This document shows positions 45,374 through 54,624 of a stretch of DNA of 64,000 nucleotides, one piece after another; positions within the stretch are counted from its first letter, which is position 1; every line of letters begins with the position of its first letter. The notes under the pieces are model-generated. The model ran no database searches and had not been told where the DNA came from. It was given only the letters and a program-made list of their open reading frames with translations. This DNA comes from Vreelandella profundi (GTDB lineage Bacteria > Pseudomonadota > Gammaproteobacteria > Pseudomonadales > Halomonadaceae): positions 682,001 to 746,000 of the forward strand of contig NZ_CP077941.1 of NCBI RefSeq assembly GCF_019722725.1, given 5' to 3'. The translations under genes were made by a program, and so were the position numbers.

Positions 45374-45952
45374 ATGAAAATTTTACTGATTAATGGCGGG
45401 AAAGCGTTCGCTCACTCTGGCGGTGAACTCAATAATACGCTGCAAAGTGTGGCAGTGAGTACATTGAAGGCGTTGGGAAACGAGGTGCGCGAGACGGTGA
45501 TCGACCAAGGCTACGATGTGGATGCCGAGGTACAAAACTACCTGTGGGCCGATACGATTGTGTATCAAATGCCTGGCTGGTGGATGGGCGCCCCTTGGAT
45601 CGTCAAGCGCTATATTGATGAAGTGTTTACCGCAGGGCACGGCTCACTCTACGCAAGCGATGGTCGTTCGCGACACGATCCTAGCAAACAGTACGGCAGC
45701 GGTGGCTTGCTGCAGGGGCGTCGCTATATGCTGTCGCTGACCTGGAACGCCCCTTTGGAAGCGTTCGAAGCGCCGGGTAACTTCTTTGAAGGGCGTGGTG
45801 TGGATGGGGTGTACTTTCCGTTTCATAAATCGCAGGAGTTTATCGGCTTAGCGGCGTTGCCAACGTTTATCGCCAACGATGTGATGAAAGTGCCTAACGT
45901 CGAGCGTGATACCGATGCTTATCGCCGCCATCTGCACGAAGTTCTGGGCTAA
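45374..45952 (+). CDS. mdaB: NAD(P)H quinone reductase, MdaB type
   Basis: A flavodoxin-fold enzyme of 192 residues that reduces quinones by two electrons. It starts MKILLINGGKAFAHSGGELN and has YQMPGWWMGAPWIVKRYIDE and LTWNAPLEAFEAPGNFFEG, the FAD-binding segments of MdaB. The start has AGGAA upstream; the frame to 45344 has none. Confidence 0.95.
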   Translation: MKILLINGGKAFAHSGGELNNTLQSVAVSTLKALGNEVRETVIDQGYDVDAEVQNYLWADTIVYQMPGWWMGAPWIVKRYIDEVFTAGHGSLYASDGRSRHDPSKQYGSGGLLQGRRYMLSLTWNAPLEAFEAPGNFFEGRGVDGVYFPFHKSQEFIGLAALPTFIANDVMKVPNVERDTDAYRRHLHEVLG

Positions 45953-45961
45953 ACCCAATCC

Positions 45962-45989
45962 AAAGCCCACCTCGTAAGGCGGGCTTTTC
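45962..45989 (+). terminator. Terminator of mdaB
   Basis: AAAGCCCACC pairs with GGCGGGCTTT (one mismatch) around six bases and is followed by TTCT, about ten bases after the mdaB stop. Confidence 0.7.
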
Positions 45990-46037
45990 TGGATTGTGTG
46001 GCCTTATCTTGACTAGCTTAGCTTAGCTTGGCCTCGC

Positions 46038-47825
46038 TTAGCGATCTCGGTCCAGGCTCTGAACGGTAAGGTCCAACGCTTTGTACATATCTAACCGGGC
46101 GGACAGGCCGATATCCGGATGATCGAGTTCATTGGCGCGTTCCGATGGTATTATCGGCGCGGTGAGGTCATCGGCATCCGTCGGCTCGAAATCATACTCT
46201 TCACCGATGGTCATCGCGCTACGACGCAATAGCATGCGTAGCTGTGCCGGTGAAAGCGTGGGGTCTATCGACATCATGGCTGCCAATAAACCGGCCACCA
46301 GGGGCGTTGCGTAAGAGGTGCCACAATGCGCGGGGCCTTGCTCTCCCTCTACCAAAGACGAGCCTCTAACACAGGCGGCTGCCGTGATGTCCACGCGCAT
46401 ATCGATATTCGACGCGTCGCGTTTGACCACGTAACCAGGGTCGTCAACCTCCAGGTCGTGATCGCCTTGCTGATGACCGCCCACCACAAATAGCTGGTCG
46501 GTCACGAAAGAAGACGGCAGGCGATAATCGTCACTTCCAGAAAATGACGAGGCGTTACCCGCTGAGTTGACGACAACCACATCGGGATGTTCGCGGCGTA
46601 GCCATAAGAAGAACTCTTCGAGCAGTTCTTCATAGCCGCTCATGGCGATACCGGAACGTACCAGCGAGTCGACTTCCTTGCCGTCACTGTTGATGGCCCC
46701 AACGCGATGAATGCCCCAGCTCCAGTTGAGTACGCGTACACCGTCTTCCACCAGATTGACCGACGCGGCGATATTGGCGGTAATGCCCGCATCCGAATTA
46801 CGGTCAACAATCACATCGAAGCCCGGGCCTACCGTGTCTAGCCCGCGTAAAAAGCCGCTATTGCCACCTTCATTCCAGGCGGCGGCAAATACCCCGGCAA
46901 CCGTTGTGCCATGCCCGTCGGGCTCAGCGGCATCGCGCGCATAGACACAGGTTCTAAAAGAGTCCGTGCGGCAGTCGCCCAGGTAGTCGGCAAAATCCGG
47001 TGCGTCGAAGTCTACTTCGCGCTCGATAACGCCAATGCGAATGGGCTGAGTCTCGATATCGCCGTCCTGACGTGGCAGGCGTCGCTGGTAATAATTAACC
47101 GCGTCTAAAAAGCGATTTGACGCCCAATCCTGGTCGTCGGCTGCGGGCAGCTTATCGGTCTCGCTCTCAACGCTTTCCTCTGCTCCTGATTCTTCTACTA
47201 CCACCGCATCGACGCTGATTTCACTGCCAAGCCTGAGCACTAGCGCATCGCGCTCATCTAAGTCGCTGACCGGCAGGCGCAGCTGGTAGGTGTTGAGCGG
47301 CGGGATCATACCGACCACCTCTGCACCGTACTTTTCTGCTAACTGCTGGGCTTCTTCGGCACCTTCGTAGCTTTCTTCAATAATCACGCTGACCAGATCC
47401 ACGTAGGTGGTCAGGTCATCCATGTTCTTCGCCACCTCTTGGTCGGTTGCCGCGACCACGTGACTGCCTTTGAGGCTTATCCACACCGGGTTGCTCGCTT
47501 TTTCGTGTTGCTCAAACCACAGCGGGCCGCTTTGTGCATCGGCGCTAGTGATTCGCACGCGTATCTTTTCATCCGTGTTATCAAGGCTCTCAGCCTCGAG
47601 CGGCGTGCCGTTTAGCTTTACCTGAAAATCGCTGTTATCAAGGCCGCTGACGTTCAGGCAGAACTCTTGAATATCCTGCTGCAGAAGGTCGCCACAGCGT
47701 TGCAGTTGTTCAACGCGTAAAGGTTGTTCATCGCGTATAGACTGCTCCGCGCTTGCGCCGGTTGCGAGCAATAGCGATCCTAACGCTATTGCCCGACGGG
47801 TAGCGCCCAAATATTTTACGGCCAT
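46038..47825 (-). CDS. Secreted S8 (subtilisin-like) peptidase with Glu in place of catalytic Asp
   Basis: A 595-residue protein with a signal peptide (about 1-26, GSLLLATGASA). Residues 27-255 form an unusual acidic N-terminal region; 143-210 resemble a propeptide inhibitor. The peptidase domain (about 260-590) has the His motif DGHGTTVAG (H305), the oxyanion Asn in NSAGN (N424) and the Ser motif GTSYATP (S504). The Asp motif, usually VIDTG, reads VIEREVD, putting Glu268 at the catalytic Asp position. It may be slow, differently tuned or inactive. No linked substrate or inhibitor gene is seen. Confidence 0.88.
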   Translation of the reverse strand: MAVKYLGATRRAIALGSLLLATGASAEQSIRDEQPLRVEQLQRCGDLLQQDIQEFCLNVSGLDNSDFQVKLNGTPLEAESLDNTDEKIRVRITSADAQSGPLWFEQHEKASNPVWISLKGSHVVAATDQEVAKNMDDLTTYVDLVSVIIEESYEGAEEAQQLAEKYGAEVVGMIPPLNTYQLRLPVSDLDERDALVLRLGSEISVDAVVVEESGAEESVESETDKLPAADDQDWASNRFLDAVNYYQRRLPRQDGDIETQPIRIGVIEREVDFDAPDFADYLGDCRTDSFRTCVYARDAAEPDGHGTTVAGVFAAAWNEGGNSGFLRGLDTVGPGFDVIVDRNSDAGITANIAASVNLVEDGVRVLNWSWGIHRVGAINSDGKEVDSLVRSGIAMSGYEELLEEFFLWLRREHPDVVVVNSAGNASSFSGSDDYRLPSSFVTDQLFVVGGHQQGDHDLEVDDPGYVVKRDASNIDMRVDITAAACVRGSSLVEGEQGPAHCGTSYATPLVAGLLAAMMSIDPTLSPAQLRMLLRRSAMTIGEEYDFEPTDADDLTAPIIPSERANELDHPDIGLSARLDMYKALDLTVQSLDRDR

Positions 47826-47929
47826 TATTACTACTCCAATACGGTATTAGACTGTCTGCCCATAGCATAACGGCATTAGGTGAACTGAACATGAACCCGG
47901 CCTGCAACAGTTTATCCCGCCAAGGGTAT

Positions 47930-48547
47930 TTAACGGCTAAACCGATGGCGAAGTTTCGGCAGGGTGCGAGCAACAGGCGGTAGGCGGGTGGCCATTATTA
48001 ATGCAGCCACGGCGGCATAGATGGCCCATTCGCGCAGATCGGCGCGCACTATCCAAAAGAAGTGCAGCAGTACCAATGCTAAAATAGCGTAAGAGAATTT
48101 GTGCAGTGGCTTCCAGCGCTTGCCTAGGCGTTTCATCGCCCAGCGGTTGGAGGTTGCGCCCAGCACGGTAAGGCCGATGAGCGCTATCATGCCGACAATA
48201 ATGTAAGGGCGTTTGACTATCTCGCTACCCAGTAGCGCCCAGTTAAGCCCCAGAATAAATAGCACATAGCTGAGCAAATGCAGCGTGGCGTAGGCCAGTG
48301 TCCATAAACCGAGCTGGCGCCGAATGAGTGCAAACCCTTTCCAGCGGGTCAGCTTGCTCAGCGGAGTAAGGCTTAACGTGAGCAGCAGCAGCCAGAGTGC
48401 GCCAATGCCGATGTGGAGCAGCAGGTAGCGCCCAGGTTCAGGGCCAGCGGCGTTATTGGCTACTTGCCAGCCCCAAAATAGTAGCGGCGTTAGTGCCGCC
48501 AAGAAAACGCCAATACGCCAGCAAAGCCATATACGCGGTGCTGCCAT
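47930..48547 (-). CDS. msrQ: MsrQ heme-binding membrane subunit
   Basis: A 205-residue cytochrome b-type membrane protein with six helices that passes electrons from the quinone pool to MsrP. It contains the conserved heme His in LAYATLHLLSYVLF and in KPLHKFSYAILALVLLHFFW. It overlaps the msrP stop by one base and follows it in the operon. Confidence 0.94.
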   Translation of the reverse strand: MAAPRIWLCWRIGVFLAALTPLLFWGWQVANNAAGPEPGRYLLLHIGIGALWLLLLTLSLTPLSKLTRWKGFALIRRQLGLWTLAYATLHLLSYVLFILGLNWALLGSEIVKRPYIIVGMIALIGLTVLGATSNRWAMKRLGKRWKPLHKFSYAILALVLLHFFWIVRADLREWAIYAAVAALIMATRLPPVARTLPKLRHRFSR

Positions 48548-49569
48548 CAGTAGTTAGCCCTTAAATCCAGTCCCGCATACATCTCGGCCACTTCGTCCGC
48601 ATAGCCGTTAAACATGAGCGTATCAATATGGTTAGGGCTAAACAGGCTGTTGGGCAAGCGCCGTTCGGTGGCTTGGCTCCAGCGTGGGTGGTCAACCTGA
48701 GGGTTTACGTTGGCGTAGAAACCGTATTCGTTAGCCGCTATTTCTTGCCAGGAATTGACCGGCTGTTCTTCAACTAACGAAATGCGCACAATCGATTTGA
48801 TACTCTTAAAGCCATATTTCCATGGCACCACTAATCGTAGGGGGGCGCCGTTTTGATTGGGCAGTTCGCGGCCGTACATGCCCATCGCCAATAGCGTGAG
48901 CGGGTTCATGGCTTCGTCTAAACGCAGACCCTCCACGTAGGGCCATTCAATCAGCGAGAACGAAGAGCGCTGCCCTGGCATTTGGTCCGGGTCTACCAGC
49001 GTTTCAAAACGGACGTATTTCGCTTTGCTGGTAGGGTCGGCACGTTTGATTATTTCGGCGAGGGGAATGCCCAGCCAGGGGATGACCATCGACCATGCTT
49101 CTACGCAGCGCAGTCGATAAATACGCTCTTCGAACTGCGACGGCTTGGCGAAGTCTTCAAGCGTGAAACGACCGCCGTTGTTGACTTCACCATCGATCAC
49201 CACGCTCCAGGGCTGAGTTTCTAAGCTGCCTGCATGGCGCGCCGGGTCGCTTTTTCCAGAGCCGAATTCGAAAAAATTGTTGTAGCCGCTGGCATCATCG
49301 AAAGGGGCGATAATGTCTTTTTCAGGGTCGCTTGGGGTGACTGCGCGCCACTCTGCCTGGCTAATCTTTTCACTTAGCCAGGGCGGTGCGCTGCCATCGG
49401 GCACATCAGAATAATCAGCGGCATTGGCGTAAGCTTTTTGTCCCGCCAGAGCAATCCCCGCGCCTAGGCCCGCCATGCCACCCATAAAGCGACGACGTGA
49501 AAGGTAAATAGACTCCGGCGTTACGTCGGATTCGTTTAAATCACTGGGTTTGGCAATTTTTATAAGCAT
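48547..49569 (-). CDS. msrP: MsrP periplasmic methionine sulfoxide reductase catalytic subunit
   Basis: A molybdopterin enzyme of 340 residues that repairs oxidised methionine in periplasmic proteins. The Tat signal SRRRFM is at 24-29. Cys155 in YRLRCVEAWSMVIPW is the molybdenum ligand. RLVVPWKYGFKSIKSIV near the C-terminus is typical. It heads the msrPQ operon. Confidence 0.96.
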   Translation of the reverse strand: MLIKIAKPSDLNESDVTPESIYLSRRRFMGGMAGLGAGIALAGQKAYANAADYSDVPDGSAPPWLSEKISQAEWRAVTPSDPEKDIIAPFDDASGYNNFFEFGSGKSDPARHAGSLETQPWSVVIDGEVNNGGRFTLEDFAKPSQFEERIYRLRCVEAWSMVIPWLGIPLAEIIKRADPTSKAKYVRFETLVDPDQMPGQRSSFSLIEWPYVEGLRLDEAMNPLTLLAMGMYGRELPNQNGAPLRLVVPWKYGFKSIKSIVRISLVEEQPVNSWQEIAANEYGFYANVNPQVDHPRWSQATERRLPNSLFSPNHIDTLMFNGYADEVAEMYAGLDLRANY

Positions 49570-49777
49570 ATGATGCCTCCGCTAGGAAAAGCTTGCGCAC
49601 AGCATGGTTAGTGAATGCTGCATTGGATATTACTTAGTGTGGTAAGTTCACCAAAACTTATACTAATCCTCTTCATTAAATAGAGCGAGTTGGGCTGGTG
49701 AGCCGCTACCTTGCTCCGATATGCTATCTAGGCCGTCATACCCTTTTGCAGACGGTTAATAAGGAGTTTGTGTTCTC

Positions 49778-51433
49778 ATGATAGAAGCTCGGGGATTAAC
49801 CCGCATTCCTTTGCGCAATGCTGCCTTCGTTGCCTGCATAATCCTGCTGGCCATTTCGCTGATTGGTTTGGCGTTTTCGCTTGTATGGCTAGTGGGCGTG
49901 GCGATTTTTGGCCTGCTTGCTTGGCTAGGTTTTCACGACATGCGCCAAACGCGTCGAACGGTCAGTCGTAATTACCCAATATTGGCGCACATTCGCTATA
50001 CCCTGGAATCCATTGGCCCTGAAATACGCCAGTACTTTATTCAGTCGGATCTGGACGAGCGGCCGTTCTCCCGCGAGCAGCGTGCCGTAGTGTATCAGCG
50101 CTCTAAAAATGAGAGCGACAAGAAGCCCTTCGGCTCACTGTTGGATATGTACAAGCCGGGCCATGAGTGGATCAATCATTCACTGCTGCCCTGTGCGATT
50201 GAAGACGCTGACTTTCGGGTTCGAGTCGGCGGTAGCCGCTGTCGCCAGCCTTATTTGGCCAGCGTGCTTAATATTTCGGCGATGAGCTTTGGCTCACTTT
50301 CAGGCAATGCCATCGAAGCGCTAAATGCGGGCGCATGCAAAGGCGGCTTCTATCACGACACCGGTGAAGGCTCGATCTCCCGCTATCATCGCATTCACGG
50401 TGGCGATTTAGTCTGGGAAATAGGCTCTGGCTATTTCGGCTGCCGTCACGACGATGGCTCGTTTAACGAGGAGCGGTTTGCCGCCAACGCCAGCGATGAT
50501 CAGGTCAAAATGATCGAAATAAAGCTGTCGCAGGGCGCAAAACCCGGCCATGGCGGCATATTGCCGGCGGCTAAAGTCACCGCCGAAATTGCCGAGGCCA
50601 GAGAAGTACCCATGGGCCAGGATGTGGTTTCTCCCGCCGCCCACACGGCCTTTTCTACACCGCTAGAGCTGATGGCTTTTATTGCCCGTCTACGTACGCT
50701 TTCCGGCGGCAAGCCGGTTGGATTTAAGCTGGCAATTGGCCACCCCTGGGAGTGGTTTTCGATTGTGAAGGCCATGCTGGAAACGGGCGAACGGCCTGAT
50801 TTTATTGTGGTGGATGGCGGTGAAGGGGGAACCGGAGCCGCGCCGTTAGAGTTTATTAATCGCATGGGTGTGCCGCTTACCGAAGCCGTAACGCTGGTGC
50901 ACAACACGCTTGTTGGGGCTGGGCTGCGCGAGGAAATCAGCATCGGGGCGGCTGGCAAAATCACGTCGGGTTTTAATATTGCCCGCACGCTGGCGCTGGG
51001 AGCCGACTGGTGCAATGCCGCCAGGGGCTTTATGTTTTCACTGGGCTGCATTCAAGCGCTCAACTGTCACTCAGACAAGTGCCCCAGCGGCGTGGCCACC
51101 CAGGATCCTAAGCGTAGCCGTCATTTGGATATTGCTGACAAAACCGAGCGGGTATATCACTTCCACCGCAATACGTTAAAAGCGCTGGCGGAAATGCTGG
51201 GGGCGGCAGGGCTTACTCACCCTAGTGAGCTGGGGCCCGAACATATCATTCGCCGCGTATCGGAAAATGAGATCCAGTCCTACGATCACATCTTTACGTT
51301 TTTAAAACCCAATGAGCTGCTGCATTCAAAATGTGAACACACGGTGTTTAAGCACTACTGGGAAGATGCCCGGGCGGACTCTTTCTTGCCGCCGCCAGCG
51401 ATAGCGAGGCGGCGCTTTACTAAGCTTGAGTGA
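49778..51433 (+). CDS. FMN-binding glutamate-synthase-like protein
   Basis: A 551-residue protein of the glutamate synthase FMN-domain family, without the amidotransferase domain. Two N-terminal helices (about 11-55, ACIILLAISLIGLAFSLVWL) anchor it to the membrane. The barrel has SAMSFGSLSGNAIEALNAGA, HDTGEGSISRYH, FIVVDGGEGGTGAAP and the cysteine cluster NCHSDKCPSGVATQDP for an iron-sulfur centre. It has no GltD partner, so the reaction may not be glutamate synthesis. TAAGGAG lies upstream of the ATG. It is divergent from msrP. Confidence 0.9.
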   Translation: MIEARGLTRIPLRNAAFVACIILLAISLIGLAFSLVWLVGVAIFGLLAWLGFHDMRQTRRTVSRNYPILAHIRYTLESIGPEIRQYFIQSDLDERPFSREQRAVVYQRSKNESDKKPFGSLLDMYKPGHEWINHSLLPCAIEDADFRVRVGGSRCRQPYLASVLNISAMSFGSLSGNAIEALNAGACKGGFYHDTGEGSISRYHRIHGGDLVWEIGSGYFGCRHDDGSFNEERFAANASDDQVKMIEIKLSQGAKPGHGGILPAAKVTAEIAEAREVPMGQDVVSPAAHTAFSTPLELMAFIARLRTLSGGKPVGFKLAIGHPWEWFSIVKAMLETGERPDFIVVDGGEGGTGAAPLEFINRMGVPLTEAVTLVHNTLVGAGLREEISIGAAGKITSGFNIARTLALGADWCNAARGFMFSLGCIQALNCHSDKCPSGVATQDPKRSRHLDIADKTERVYHFHRNTLKALAEMLGAAGLTHPSELGPEHIIRRVSENEIQSYDHIFTFLKPNELLHSKCEHTVFKHYWEDARADSFLPPPAIARRRFTKLE

Positions 51434-51453
51434 ACGTCATCCCCGCTGCGTTT

Positions 51454-51501
51454 CTGAGTGATCACCTGCGCAGCACTCTGAGTGATCACCTGCGCAGCAC
51501 T
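51454..51501. repeat. Two perfect 24-bp tandem repeats
   Basis: A 24-base unit beginning CTGAGTGATCACCTG occurs at 51454-51477 and again at 51478-51501. It lies between two convergent genes, and each unit contains the palindrome TGATCA. No function is evident. Confidence 0.9.
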
Positions 51502-51513
51502 GGGAGTGAGGGG

Positions 51514-52368
51514 TCAGTCGCCGGTGGCGATAGCCCGTTGAGGATCGTTGATCCATTCGCTCCAGGAGCCTGCGTACAGGCTGGCCAGAGAGTAGCCGGC
51601 CAGACACAGGGCAAACAGATTATGACAGGCGGTTACGCCAGAGCCGCAATAGGCCACCAACGCCTCGGGTGGGCGTCCGCCAAGCTTCTCGGCAAAACGC
51701 TGCTGGAGCTGCGGCACTGGCAAGAAACGCCCATCGCTGCCCAGGTTGTCGGTAAAGGCCGCGCACTGTGCGCCGGGGATATGTCCGGCCACCGGGTCGA
51801 TAGGCTCTACATCGCCTCGAAAGCGTGGCAGGCCCCGGGCATCCAGTAAGGTCAGGTTTGGCTCTCCAAGGCGCTGCTGCAGTTGCTTGGCCTCCAGCAA
51901 CAGGCGGCTATCTGGCTGACCGCTGAAATGCCCGGCAACACTCTGTGGGGAATCCTGGCTCAAGGGCAGGCCAGCGGCGCACCAGGCGTTCAAGCCGCCA
52001 TCAAGAATGAACACGCCATCGCGCTTACCCAGCCACGCCAGCAGCCACCAAGCCCGGGCGGCATAGGCACCGGGGCCGTCGTCATACAGCACGATGGTAC
52101 TGTCGTTATCGATGCCCCAGCCTTGCAGGCGCGTTACTAGCTGCGCGGGTTCCGGTAACGGATGACGACCGGTTACTCCGGGGATAACCGGCGCGCTCAG
52201 GTCGCGGTTAAGGTCAGCGAAATGCGCCCCGGCGATATGCCCGCCGGCATAGCTGCGCTGGCCATAATCCGGATCTTCCAGCGCAAAGCGACAATCCAGA
52301 ATCACTAGGCCGGGCTGCTGTTTCTCTTGCTCTAGAGCAAGCGGGCTAATTAGCTGTGCGAGGGACAT
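51514..52368 (-). CDS. sseA: 3-mercaptopyruvate sulfurtransferase (rhodanese family)
   Basis: A 284-residue protein with two rhodanese domains. The active-site loop YCGSGVTACHN carries the catalytic Cys and the CGSGVTA form typical of mercaptopyruvate rather than thiosulfate enzymes. The inactive N-terminal domain has DGGLNAW and YDDGPGAYAARAWWLL. The start at 52368 (MSLAQLISP) is supported by AGGAGA nine bases upstream. Confidence 0.93.
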   Translation of the reverse strand: MSLAQLISPLALEQEKQQPGLVILDCRFALEDPDYGQRSYAGGHIAGAHFADLNRDLSAPVIPGVTGRHPLPEPAQLVTRLQGWGIDNDSTIVLYDDGPGAYAARAWWLLAWLGKRDGVFILDGGLNAWCAAGLPLSQDSPQSVAGHFSGQPDSRLLLEAKQLQQRLGEPNLTLLDARGLPRFRGDVEPIDPVAGHIPGAQCAAFTDNLGSDGRFLPVPQLQQRFAEKLGGRPPEALVAYCGSGVTACHNLFALCLAGYSLASLYAGSWSEWINDPQRAIATGD

Positions 52369-52558
52369 AGCGGTCTCCTGCAAAATGAGTCGAAAACTGA
52401 TCCTACTGCATTTCTTGCCAGGCGTGGGCCTGGGGGGCGTAAAACCTTATAGTGGTTTCTTCTTTCATTGTTAATTCTAAGTACGTGCCTATGGTAAGGC
52501 TATGCTGATCATTCGGCGTCCATTGAGTGCTAACTCCTCTACCTCTCCAAGGAATGCC

Positions 52559-53533
52559 ATGGCTTCTTCTCGCCGTGAACTGGTGTCGTTAATTGAACAG
52601 GGCGTTATACCGCCAGATCAGGTAGCAAAGGCGGTGCGGATTGCTGGGCTGAATCCTTCGCCCCGCGCCTGGGCGGTATTTATCGATCGGCTGCTGCTGT
52701 GGCTAGGTGGGCTGATGCTGGCCTTTTCGGTGCTATTTTTTATTGCGTATAACTGGGCCGAAATGGGCCGTTGGCTGCGCTTTGGAATGGTGCAGGCAGC
52801 CTTAGTATTGGCGGTGGGTATCGCCCTGTGGGCTAATGCCAACGCCGTGGTGTACAGGGTTGCACTAACGGCGGCATCGCTGCTAGTGGGCGTGTTGTTA
52901 ACGCTATTGGGACAGATTTATCAAACCGGTGCCGACCCCTGGCAGCTGTTCTTTGTCTGGGCTTTACTGGCGCTGCCGTGGGTGTGGGCAGCCCGTTTTG
53001 AACTGCTTTGGATGCTGTGGTTAGGATTACTCAATCTTGCCATCGGGCTTTATTTTCGCACGTGGGGTGGGCCGTTTGGTGCCCTAGCGAACAGTGACGC
53101 TGCGCTGTGGGGCGTGTTGGGGCTCAATACCCTCGCCTTGGCCTGCTGGGAGTGGGGCGCTTATTCCAGGCGCTGGGGGGCGGGTCTTTGGGCCGCTCGT
53201 TTGCTCGCCGTGGGCAGCGGCGTGCCTATCACGCTGCTATTGATGTCCCTGATAGCCGAGATGCCGCCGGTGTGGTCGCCAGTGTTGGTGGCTTATCCTC
53301 TCTGGCTTGCGGCGCTGTATGCCGTTTACCGCCACTGGCGGCCTGATTTGTTCATGATTGCAGGCGGGTGTATCTCAGTGATTGCCGTGGTCACGTGGCT
53401 GCTGGCTCGATACTTACTATGGGAAGGGGATTGGCAGGAAGGCAGCTTGATGCTCATGGCTGTCGCGGTGCTAGCAATGGGCGCCGGTGCCGTAATGTGG
53501 CTGAAGCGGCTACACCGGGAGGCGTGGCTATGA
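52559..53533 (+). CDS. DUF2157 membrane protein
   Basis: A 324-residue multi-helix inner-membrane protein. The soluble N-terminus RRELVSLIEQGVIPPDQVAK and the first helix GGLMLAFSVLFFIAYNWAEM match DUF2157. It is first of three overlapping membrane genes (DUF2157, DUF4401, GDYXXLXY). The start at 52559 follows AAGGAA; the frame from 52502 has no ribosome site. Function unknown. Confidence 0.9.
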   Translation: MASSRRELVSLIEQGVIPPDQVAKAVRIAGLNPSPRAWAVFIDRLLLWLGGLMLAFSVLFFIAYNWAEMGRWLRFGMVQAALVLAVGIALWANANAVVYRVALTAASLLVGVLLTLLGQIYQTGADPWQLFFVWALLALPWVWAARFELLWMLWLGLLNLAIGLYFRTWGGPFGALANSDAALWGVLGLNTLALACWEWGAYSRRWGAGLWAARLLAVGSGVPITLLLMSLIAEMPPVWSPVLVAYPLWLAALYAVYRHWRPDLFMIAGGCISVIAVVTWLLARYLLWEGDWQEGSLMLMAVAVLAMGAGAVMWLKRLHREAWL

Positions 53534-54624
53534 TACGTAGTGCCTACGATGTTAAAACAAATAGTTTAAAAGCCAAATTGACCCTGGCAGGCATTGCGTT
53601 AAATGCCCCCACGCTGCCCGAATCGCTGGAAACGCCCTGGTTTGTGCGCGTTTTGCAGGCTTTTTCCGGTTGGCTGGCGGCGCTTTTTTTACTGGGGTTT
53701 ATCGCCATTGGCGGAGTCTTTATTGTCGAGAGCGCCGCCGCGTCGCTGGGCCTGGGGCTAGCCTTGATCGGTGCTGCCTTTGCGCTGCTGCGAGCAGCCC
53801 GCAGCGATGTGCTCGAACATCTGGCGCTCGCCATTAGCTTGGCCGGGCAGTTACTAGTGGGCTGGGCTGCCGTCGAGTACGGGAATAACGCTGCCTATGT
53901 GTGGTGGTCGATGCTGGTCTTACAGAGCGCACTGGCGCTGGTGATGCCAAGCGTAACGCATCGTGGATTTTCTGCCTTTGCTGCCAGCGTAGCGCTTTAT
54001 ATGGCGTGGGTAACAGCAGCGATGGGAATGGTCGCCAGTGGCATTGTGCTTTGTGCACTAACAGCACTGTGGTTAAACGAGTTTCGCTGGCCACGCCGCA
54101 TTAAAGAGATACATGCGTGGGGCTATGGACTAGCGTTGGGCTTGCTGGTCACTCAGGGGTTAGCACATGCGGGTCATCCACTGCCGTTTCTTTATGACGT
54201 GCTTGATAGCAGTTTAATACGGCTAGGGATTTGGCTGAGCGTTGGGCTCGTCGCGCTGGCACAGCTGATACTTTTTCAAGCGCTGTTTCAAAAACAGACT
54301 TTAGCTAGCGCGCGCTGGGCGGCTTACGCTGCCGGTGCCGTGCTGTTGGTGGTGACGTTTTATATCCCTAGCGTAGGCCAAGGCGTGGTGGTCGTGCTGC
54401 TGGGTTTTGCTATTGGCAATCGCGTGTTAACGGGGCTTGGGATGCTTTCGCTGATACTGGCGATAGGCAGCTATTACTATTGGTTGAACGCCACGTTCCT
54501 GACGAAATCGATAGCGCTGTTGGTGATGGGACTCTTACTGCTTGGGCTGCGTTTTGGGCTACGCCGGTGTTGGAAAGCTAGAATTACACGCTCAAACAAT
54601 AGGAGCGTTGACAATGATGCCTAA
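53530..54624 (+). CDS. DUF4401 membrane protein
   Basis: A 364-residue protein with about ten hydrophobic segments. ETPWFVRVLQAFSGWLAALF near the start is the DUF4401 hallmark. Its ATG overlaps the upstream stop (ATGA, 53530-53533) and it overlaps the next gene by 11 bases, so translation is coupled. The frame beginning at 53368 is a shadow of the upstream gene. Confidence 0.88.
   Translation: MIRSAYDVKTNSLKAKLTLAGIALNAPTLPESLETPWFVRVLQAFSGWLAALFLLGFIAIGGVFIVESAAASLGLGLALIGAAFALLRAARSDVLEHLALAISLAGQLLVGWAAVEYGNNAAYVWWSMLVLQSALALVMPSVTHRGFSAFAASVALYMAWVTAAMGMVASGIVLCALTALWLNEFRWPRRIKEIHAWGYGLALGLLVTQGLAHAGHPLPFLYDVLDSSLIRLGIWLSVGLVALAQLILFQALFQKQTLASARWAAYAAGAVLLVVTFYIPSVGQGVVVVLLGFAIGNRVLTGLGMLSLILAIGSYYYWLNATFLTKSIALLVMGLLLLGLRFGLRRCWKARITRSNNRSVDNDA

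Noticed and set aside
53368..53529. Upstream extension of the DUF4401 gene
   Set aside because: It overlaps the DUF2157 gene in another frame; the ATGA junction at 53530 and homology fix the later start.
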